Shown here: piece after piece, positions 58,562 to 64,000 of the stretch
Position numbering within the stretch: position 1 is the stretch's first letter
Layout: every line of letters starts with the position of its first letter
Assembly (NCBI RefSeq): GCF_018614575.1
Contig: NZ_JAGGOJ010000010.1
Span: 310,001 to 374,000 of the forward strand
Direction: 5' to 3'
DNA length: 64,000 nucleotides
Source: Streptomyces sp. ISL-10
Lineage (GTDB): Bacteria > Actinomycetota > Actinomycetes > Streptomycetales > Streptomycetaceae
Translations under genes and position numbers: made by a program
Notes under the pieces: model-generated
What the model saw: only the letters and a program-made list of their open reading frames with translations
What the model was told of the DNA's origin: nothing
Databases searched by the model: none

Positions 58562-58927
58562 ATGAACGACCCCATCGGCCCCGACCTGCAGGCCCTTCCC
58601 GACGGCGAGGCAGAACTCCGTCTCGTGGTCCGACTCCAGTGGGAGGACGTGGCGGCGCTCGGCCAGGAGGCGGGCAGGCTCGCCGCTCGGATGCAGCGGC
58701 CCGTGAGCCTCGACGAGGCCGCTGGGCACCGGCTGCGCACCCGCTCCGCGATGCGCGCCAAGCCCGCCACGGACCCTGCCCCGCCCCTCCCGCCGACCGC
58801 GGCCTCGGTCCCGTCCGTCTCGACGCTGACGGCCCGTACGCCGGGTGAGCACGCCCGCCAGGCCATCGAGAAGATCAACGGCTCGGCGGCCGGCCCGTCC
58901 TACGGCGCGACCCAGACGTCCGCCTGA
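58562..58927 (+). CDS. Conserved hypothetical protein
   Basis: 121 aa with a folded N-terminal half (LRLVVRLQWEDVAALGQEAG, about 20-39, then MQRPVSLDEAAGHRL) and a Pro/Ala/Thr-rich disordered second half ending in a helical ARQAIEKINGS. ATG 58562 has TGAGGA 7 nt upstream. Small proteins of this kind recur in Streptomyces; function unknown. Confidence 0.72.
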   Translation: MNDPIGPDLQALPDGEAELRLVVRLQWEDVAALGQEAGRLAARMQRPVSLDEAAGHRLRTRSAMRAKPATDPAPPLPPTAASVPSVSTLTARTPGEHARQAIEKINGSAAGPSYGATQTSA

Positions 58928-59517
58928 CGCGGCCGCGGCCGCGGTCCGGGAGAAAGCCCGGTCGGAGACCGTGTCGCCGCGGGCGGTCGACGGGGCGGGG
59001 GCCGACCTCCGCCGCAGGCGGTCGCCTGGGTCGGGGGCGCGGGGGACCGGGGCAGCGCCGGATGCGACGCCGGCCGCCGCCGAGGTACCGGAGCACCGTG
59101 GGTGCGCCGGCCGCCGACCGAGGTGGGTGCGGGGCCTGCGCGCCCCGGCCGGGCGGGCCGGCTGCCGCGCCTCCGCGCGGTCTCGCCCCGCGGATCGCGT
59201 CGCCTCGGCGACCGGGCCGGGAGTACGGGCCGGGTGCTCCGTCGGGAACGACCGACGGCGTGCGTGCACCGGCGGCCCGGCTGCCGCCGCGTCCGCGCGG
59301 TCTCGCCCTGCGGACCATCGAGGCCGTCCACGTGCCGGCGGACCCACTCGGTCAGCTCCGCCGTATCCGCCAGGTCGTCGGCCACGCCTCCATGCCCGTC
59401 GTGGCGGACCGTGAGGGCGAGGTCGAGAACGAGGCAGTGAGCAGGCGCGGCCGCGTCGCCGGCCACCGTGGCCCCGGCCATTCCAGGTCAGGTCAGGTCA
59501 GGTCATGCTCCGTCATG
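58928..59517. other. 590-bp region without an intact gene; repeats and a possible remnant
   Basis: On the minus strand from 59481 a short stretch reads AHCLVLDLALTVRHDGHGG and DDLADTAELTEWVRRHV, which resembles the N-terminus of ABATE/CGNR zinc-finger regulators, but the frame then dissolves into Arg/Pro-rich sequence without the CGNR motif. A 35-bp segment is duplicated (59158-59194 and 59277-59314). GGTCA is repeated four times at 59486-59505. I think this is a decayed gene plus repeats. Confidence 0.4.
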
Positions 59518-59766
59518 TCACGTCAGGTCGAACTCACCGTGGCGGGCGTTCAGCACGAAGGCACGCCACTCGGCAGGTGTGAAGATCAGCGACGGGTTCT
59601 CGGGCCGCCCCCCGTTGCGCATCGCGACAAAGCCTTCGACGAAGGCGATCTGGACGTCGCCCACTCCCCGACTGCCCGACTGCCAGTCGGCGCCGCTGAG
59701 ATCCAGCTCCGGCTTGTCCCAGCCCGAAAACATGTGCGTGGTAGTGGTGGTGGTGCTGTCGGCCAC
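59518..59766 (-). CDS. DUF397 domain-containing protein
   Basis: 82-aa small actinobacterial protein of the DUF397 family, recognised by LDLSGADWQSGS, VQIAFVEGFVAMRNG and the C-terminal SLIFTPAEWRAFVLNARHGE. Members usually sit next to an XRE/helix-turn-helix regulator (BldB/WhiJ-type systems) and may be its partner; no such regulator is adjacent here, so it is an orphan. GTG 59766 follows GGGAGGAG. Confidence 0.88.
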   Translation of the reverse strand: MADSTTTTTTHMFSGWDKPELDLSGADWQSGSRGVGDVQIAFVEGFVAMRNGGRPENPSLIFTPAEWRAFVLNARHGEFDLT

Positions 59767-59873
59767 GTCCCTGCTCCTCCCGCATCGATTCCGGGGCCAG
59801 ACTAGCGACGGCGCAGGGTCGCGGACAGGGCGCGGACACGCGGCGCGGCGTCGGCCGGCCGGTGCGTGCCACA

Positions 59874-61040
59874 TCATGCGGCCGGCGGCTCCGCCCCCAC
59901 GAGCCACATGGAGAAGAACTGCGATCCGCCGCCGTACGCGTGGCCCAGCGCCCTGCGGGCGCCGTCGACCTGGTGCTCACCGGCCTGTCCGCGTACCTGC
60001 AGTGCCGCCTCGGCGAAACGGATCATGCCCGAGGCCCCGATGGGGTTGGTGGACAGCACGCCGCCCGACGGGTTGACGGGCAGATCGCCGTCGAGTCCGG
60101 TCGCTCCGGACTCGGTGAGCTTCCACCCCTCGCCCTCGGCGGCGAAGCCCAGGTTCTCCAGCCACATCGGCTCGTACCAGGAGAACGGTACGTACATCTC
60201 GACCGCGTCGATCTCGCGGCGTGGGTCGGTGATGCCTGCCTGCCGGTAGACATCGGCGGCGCAGTCCTTTCCGGCCTGCGGGGAGACGAAGTCCTTGCCC
60301 GCGAACATCGTCGGCTCACTGCGCATGGCACCGCCGTGCATCCAGGCGGGCGGCGCGGGCGAACGGGCAGCGCCACTGCGGTCGGTGAGGACCATGGCGC
60401 AGGCGCCGTCGGAGGAGGGGCAGGTCTCGGAGTAGCGCACGGGGTCCCAGAGCATGGGCGACGCCTGCACCTTCTCCAGAGTGATGTCGTGCTCGTGCAG
60501 GTGGGCGTACGGGTTCTTGAGCGCGTTGCGGCGGTCCTTGTAGGCGACGAGGGAACCGATCGTGTCCGGTGCGCCGGTGCGCCGCATGTAGGCGCGTACG
60601 TGGGGGGCGAAGAAGCCGCCGGCCCCCGCGAGGAGGGGCTGCTGGAAGGGGATCGGCAGCGACAGGCCCCACATGGCGTTGGACTCGGACTGCTTCTCGA
60701 AGGCGACCGTGAGGACGGAGCGGTGGACGCGTGCGGCGACCAGGCCGGCGGCGACGAGCGCGGTGGAGCCGCCGACCGATCCGGCGGTGTGCACGCGGAG
60801 CACGGGTTTTCCAACGGCGCCGAGCGCGTCGGCGAGATACAGCTCGGGCATCATCACGCCCTCGAAGAAGTCCGGCGCCTTGCCGATGACGACGGCGTCG
60901 ATGTCGGCCCAGCCGAGCTGGGCGTCGTCCAGGGCCCGCTGCGCGGCCTCGCGGACGAGTCCGGCGATGGAGACGTCGCGGCGGGCGGCGACGTGCTTGG
61001 TCTGGCCGATGCCGACGACGGCCACGGGCTCACGGGGCAT
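59874..61040 (-). CDS. Thiolase-fold lipid-transfer protein (Ltp-like), Ser in place of Cys
   Basis: 388 aa, SCP2-thiolase/lipid-transfer-protein family. The nucleophile position that reads CASG in thiolases is Ser88 in HTAGSVGGSTA, so it cannot form an acyl-cysteine. The C-terminal NPSGGVLSTNPIGASG (about 330-345) and HAYGGGSQFF are conserved. Ltp proteins of this kind, partnered by DUF35 proteins, perform retro-aldol cleavage of acyl-CoA side chains (Ltp2-ChsH2 in steroid degradation). ATG 61040 starts 1 bp after the preceding gene ends, in the crotonase/DUF35/thiolase operon. The exact substrate is unknown. Confidence 0.88.
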   Translation of the reverse strand: MPREPVAVVGIGQTKHVAARRDVSIAGLVREAAQRALDDAQLGWADIDAVVIGKAPDFFEGVMMPELYLADALGAVGKPVLRVHTAGSVGGSTALVAAGLVAARVHRSVLTVAFEKQSESNAMWGLSLPIPFQQPLLAGAGGFFAPHVRAYMRRTGAPDTIGSLVAYKDRRNALKNPYAHLHEHDITLEKVQASPMLWDPVRYSETCPSSDGACAMVLTDRSGAARSPAPPAWMHGGAMRSEPTMFAGKDFVSPQAGKDCAADVYRQAGITDPRREIDAVEMYVPFSWYEPMWLENLGFAAEGEGWKLTESGATGLDGDLPVNPSGGVLSTNPIGASGMIRFAEAALQVRGQAGEHQVDGARRALGHAYGGGSQFFSMWLVGAEPPAA

Positions 61041-61041
61041 G

Positions 61042-62097
61042 TCAGACCTCTCCTTCGAGGACGGCGACCAGGTTCTGCTGCAGGCAGGGGCCGGACGTGG
61101 CGTGGGCAAGGGCCCGGTCGGACGTGCCGCGGTGGATGCGGGCGGCCGCCTCGCCGAGCCTGATCAGGCCGGTGGCCATCACGGGATTGGCTGCCAGCGC
61201 TCCGCCGGACGGGTTGACCCTCACGCTGTCGTCGAGGTCGAGACTCCGGCGCAGGACGATCTCCTGCGAACTGAACGGGGCATGCAGTTCCGCGGTGTCG
61301 ACGGGCCGCTCGAACACTCCGGCGTGCTCGGCCGCGAGGCGCGTCGACGGCGAGTGCGTGAGGTCCCGTACGCCGAGGGAGTGGGCCTCGACGCGGTGGT
61401 CGATGCCCCGTATCCACGCAGGGCGGGGACACAGTGCGCGGGCGGTGTCGCCGGCGGCGAGGATCACCGCGGCCGCGCCGTCGCCGACCGGCGGACAGTC
61501 GGCGGCCCTGAGCGGCCGGACGAGGTGCTCGGTGGCGGGAAGCTCGCCCTTGAGCTGAGCGTGAGGGTTGGCGGTCGCGTCGGCACGGCTGCGAGCGGCG
61601 ACCGCCGCGAAGACCGACTCGTCGGCGATGCCCGCGTCGACGACCGCCTGCGCCTGGAGGGCAGCGAGAGCGACCGAGTCGGGCCAGAGCGGGGCGAGGT
61701 AGTACGGGTCGAGCTGACGGCTCAGCACCTCGCGCACGTCACCGGGGGATGACTTGCCGTACGCGTAGACGAGCGCGGTGTCCGCCTCACCCGTCAGGAG
61801 TTTCACCCACGCCTCGTACAGGGCCCAGGCGCCGTCCGTCTCTACGTGCGACTCGCTGATCGGCGGCCAGGCGCCCACTCCGTCGAGGGCCATGGTGAAG
61901 GAGAAGGCGCGTCCGGCGAGGTAGTCGCTGGAGCCGGAGCAGGTGAAGCCGATGTCGCCGGTCGTCAGGCCCGTACGGGTGAGGACGTCGTGCAGCACCG
62001 GCATGAGCATCTCGACCTCGGACACGTCGTCCGTGCGGCGCCGGTGGTCGGTCTGCGCGAAGGCGACGATGGCGACGTCCCTGGCGTACCGCGTCAC
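61042..62097 (-). CDS. Thiolase-domain protein (Ltp-like), no catalytic Cys
   Basis: 351 aa, second thiolase-fold protein of the operon. The nucleophile site (SHVETDGAWALYEA, about 83-96) has Glu instead of Cys; the C-terminal NPSGGALAANPVMATG and HATSGPC segments are kept. Heterodimerisation with the adjacent paralogue, as in paired Ltp/thiolase subunits, is plausible. GTG 62097 overlaps the DUF35 stop (GTGA), so the two are translationally coupled. No membrane or signal sequence. Confidence 0.87.
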   Translation of the reverse strand: MTRYARDVAIVAFAQTDHRRRTDDVSEVEMLMPVLHDVLTRTGLTTGDIGFTCSGSSDYLAGRAFSFTMALDGVGAWPPISESHVETDGAWALYEAWVKLLTGEADTALVYAYGKSSPGDVREVLSRQLDPYYLAPLWPDSVALAALQAQAVVDAGIADESVFAAVAARSRADATANPHAQLKGELPATEHLVRPLRAADCPPVGDGAAAVILAAGDTARALCPRPAWIRGIDHRVEAHSLGVRDLTHSPSTRLAAEHAGVFERPVDTAELHAPFSSQEIVLRRSLDLDDSVRVNPSGGALAANPVMATGLIRLGEAAARIHRGTSDRALAHATSGPCLQQNLVAVLEGEV

Positions 62098-63140
62098 AGC
62101 AGCTCCTTGTACGTGTCGTAGTCGGCGTCGGGCTCGCCGGTCGGCCGGTAGTGGTCGGGGTGCAGCGTGCCGTCGCGCCACACCGGTTCGACGCGCAGAC
62201 CCATGCGCACCTGGTCGTACGGGATGCCTGCGATGCGCCCGTGCAGCGCGAGGTCGGCGCCGTCGAGGGCGATGTGCGCATAGACGTAGGGCACCTCGAT
62301 GGCGTCGTTCAGGGCGTTCCTGGCCTTGATGTTGACGATGCAGAACGTGGTCACGGTGCCGCTGGGCCCCACCTCGACCTGTTCCGCGGTCGCTACCCCG
62401 CACGTGGGGCAGGCACCGCGGGGCGGGACGTAGACCTTCCGGCAGCGGGGGCAGCGTTCGCCGACGATCCGGCGCTCGGCGAGCGCGGCGAGGTGGGCGC
62501 TCTGCGCGCGGCCGGGGGCGTAGGTGTAGTCGAGCCGGGCGGGGGTGACGATGGCCGTGACGGGGTCGTCGAAGGCGCCGCTGTGGGGGCGGGCGGTGGC
62601 GGCGGCGGGGGCAGCGCGGCACGGCTCCGCGACGTGCCCCGCGCCGTACTCCGCATCGTTCTCCGCATCGTTCTCCGTGTCGCACAGCTCGAAGCAGGCG
62701 ATGTCCGTGATGGCGCCGGTGCGCTGCGCGGCCCATCGGACGCGCACCCGCACACCCGTGCGTACGGCATCGGGGCCGGGTGCGTCGAGGACGTGCAGCA
62801 GAGCGGTGTCGGCGCCGTCGAGGCGGACGAGCACCCAGGCGAAGGGGGTGGTCAGCGGCTGGCCACGGCGCGGGACCGGGTTCCAGGCCCAGGTGATGAC
62901 CGTGCCGGTGGTGCCGACCTCGACCAGGCTGCTCAACTCCTCGGCGGTGACGGGGTCGTATTCGACGGGCGGCACGAGCACCTTGCCGTCGCCGGTGCGT
63001 ACGCCGAGGACGGCCTTCTCGCGCAGCCCGGTGAGGAAGGCGCTCTGCACGGGCCCGAGGGAGCGGGTGAAGGGGAACTCGACGACCATCGGCGCGCTGA
63101 GCGCCTCCGTCGCGGGGCCGGGTCCGGGTCGGGGTGTCAT
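62094..63140 (-). CDS. Tandem DUF35 (Zn-ribbon/OB-fold) acyl-CoA-binding protein
   Basis: 348 aa with two DUF35 OB domains. The first (about 60-145) lacks the zinc ribbon cysteines; the second (about 215-330) has a complete rubredoxin-like ribbon, ERCPRCRKVYVPPRGACPTC, followed by the OB fold (GTVTTFCIVNIKA). They are joined by a low-complexity acidic/Ala linker (ENDAENDAEYGAGHVAE). DUF35 proteins bind acyl-CoA and are obligate partners of Ltp aldolases or thiolases, here the next two genes. The tandem arrangement could serve both thiolase-fold subunits. Confidence 0.88.
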   Translation of the reverse strand: MTPRPGPGPATEALSAPMVVEFPFTRSLGPVQSAFLTGLREKAVLGVRTGDGKVLVPPVEYDPVTAEELSSLVEVGTTGTVITWAWNPVPRRGQPLTTPFAWVLVRLDGADTALLHVLDAPGPDAVRTGVRVRVRWAAQRTGAITDIACFELCDTENDAENDAEYGAGHVAEPCRAAPAAATARPHSGAFDDPVTAIVTPARLDYTYAPGRAQSAHLAALAERRIVGERCPRCRKVYVPPRGACPTCGVATAEQVEVGPSGTVTTFCIVNIKARNALNDAIEVPYVYAHIALDGADLALHGRIAGIPYDQVRMGLRVEPVWRDGTLHPDHYRPTGEPDADYDTYKELL

Positions 63141-63173
63141 TGGGCGGCGCTCCGTTCTGCGCGACGGACGGGG

Positions 63174-63983
63174 TCAGGCCCGGCGGTAGACCGGCGGGCG
63201 TTTCTCGGCGAAGGCGCGGGCGCCTTCCTTGGCGTCAGCCGTGTCGAAGAGGGGCCAGCCCCGCTTCAGTTCGGCGGCCAGTCCCTCCGCTTCGGCCATG
63301 CCGGCCGTGGCGTACACGGATGCCTTGACGGCCTCCACGGCCAGCGGGCCGCAGGCGTTGATCCGTTCCGCGATGCCGAGTGCCGTCTCCAGCGCGGTGC
63401 CGTCCGGGACGACACGGCCGACGAGCCCGATCCGGAACGCCTCGTCGGCGCTGTACGGGCGGCCCGTGAGCAGCATCTCCAGGGCGTGGGTGTGCGGGAT
63501 CTGGCGCGGCAGCCGTACGGTCGAGCCGCCGATCGGGAACAGTCCGCGGCGGACCTCGAAGAGTCCGAACGTCGCGCCTTCGCCCGCGATGCGGATGTCG
63601 GTGCCCTGCAGGATCTCCGTGCCGCCCGCCACGCAGTGGCCCTCGACGGCTGCAATCACCGGTTTACGGGGCCGGTGATGGCGGAGCATCGCCTTCCAGT
63701 GCAGATCGGGGTCGGCTTCCATCCGGTCCCGGTACTGCTGCCCCGCCATACCCCGGCCCGAGAGCGCTTTGAGGTCCATGCCGGAGCAGAAACTGCCGCC
63801 GGCGCCGGTGAGGACGACGGAGCGCACGGTGTCGTCCTCGTCCGCCTCCAGCCAGCCGTCGTACAGGCCGACGAGCATGGCCATGGACAGGGCGTTCTTC
63901 GCCTCGGGTCTGTTGAGGGTGAGCACGAGTGTGGCGCCTTCGCGCCGCACGGTGAGGTGTTCGGTACCGCCGTCTCGTCCCAT
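63174..63983 (-). CDS. Enoyl-CoA hydratase/isomerase (crotonase) family protein
   Basis: 269 aa. The oxyanion-hole segments GAGGSFCSGMDLKAL and IAAVEGHCVAGGTEI are present, as is the FGLFEVRRGLFP region with a catalytic-type Glu. Probably hydrates an enoyl-CoA (or acts as an isomerase) feeding the downstream Ltp aldolase step. ATG 63983 is followed upstream by GGGAGGTC at the window edge. It is the first gene visible of the operon with DUF35 and the two Ltp genes (33 bp to the next); genes further upstream lie outside. Confidence 0.9.
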   Translation of the reverse strand: MGRDGGTEHLTVRREGATLVLTLNRPEAKNALSMAMLVGLYDGWLEADEDDTVRSVVLTGAGGSFCSGMDLKALSGRGMAGQQYRDRMEADPDLHWKAMLRHHRPRKPVIAAVEGHCVAGGTEILQGTDIRIAGEGATFGLFEVRRGLFPIGGSTVRLPRQIPHTHALEMLLTGRPYSADEAFRIGLVGRVVPDGTALETALGIAERINACGPLAVEAVKASVYATAGMAEAEGLAAELKRGWPLFDTADAKEGARAFAEKRPPVYRRA

Positions 63984-64000
63984 GCGCGGACCTCCCGTCC

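Overview
The window is about 64 kb of very GC-rich DNA from an actinomycete, almost certainly a Streptomyces. The evidence is strong third-position GC bias, a two-domain geosmin synthase, a protein that closely resembles the Streptomyces development regulator NsdA, two SpoIIE-type PP2C phosphatases, DUF397, DUF5709 and DUF6480 small proteins, and very rare TTA codons. I recognise no tRNA, rRNA, CRISPR array or origin. The left edge cuts a trypsin-like protease gene; the right edge falls just upstream of a crotonase gene.

Layout. 1-7.3 kb: protease end; a tetR-glpD operon diverging from an alkyl-DHAP-synthase-like FAD enzyme plus a diacylglycerol-kinase-like lipid kinase, which together look like an ether-lipid or phosphatidate module; a fibronectin-III lipoprotein and a secreted jelly-roll protein. 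7.3-12 kb: an OtrA/TetM-like ribosomal protection protein, a response-regulator remnant, and one ORF joining a thioredoxin-reductase-like dithiol oxidoreductase to a methyltransferase. 12-21 kb: a scarred accessory block. A (TTCGAC)10 tract, the first 70 codons of a Tn3-family transposase fused to a decayed and truncated folE, a SufR-like regulator diverging from a DoxX gene, transaldolase, a ferredoxin-reductase-like flavoenzyme, a GH15 glucoamylase/trehalase-like enzyme with a membrane protein, and a frameshifted zinc-ribbon gene lie between two inverted copies of a 54-bp repeat. 21-26 kb: aquaporin, asnB, a DsbA/FrnE-like protein, an SDR with altered catalytic residues and a PAP2-like protein, separated by very long hairpins and tandem duplications.

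26-33 kb: UdgX uracil-DNA glycosylase, small stress-type proteins, a phosphoribosyltransferase, a molybdopterin oxidoreductase lacking the N-terminal Fe-S cysteines and translationally coupled to a ferritin-like protein, then a TetR/NTF2-like divergon with two visible operators. 33-50 kb: a large sensor SpoIIE phosphatase, a methyltransferase, GNAT, a siderophore-interacting protein behind an iron box, NAD-dependent DNA ligase, a second SpoIIE phosphatase next to nsdA, a TTA-containing phosphotransferase and a secreted amidase. 50-58 kb: geosmin synthase, an epimerase-MFS-HAD operon with stop/start overlaps, and trehalose-6-phosphate synthase. 58-64 kb: small proteins and a crotonase, tandem DUF35 and two thiolase-fold gene operon. 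Both thiolase-fold proteins lack the nucleophilic cysteine, which suggests an Ltp/ChsH2-like side-chain aldolase rather than a thiolase.

Overall this is chromosomal Streptomyces sequence with development and stress functions, one decayed mobile-element-associated block at 12-21 kb, and repeated small intergenic tandem duplications. All functions are inferred from sequence motifs; no searches were run.
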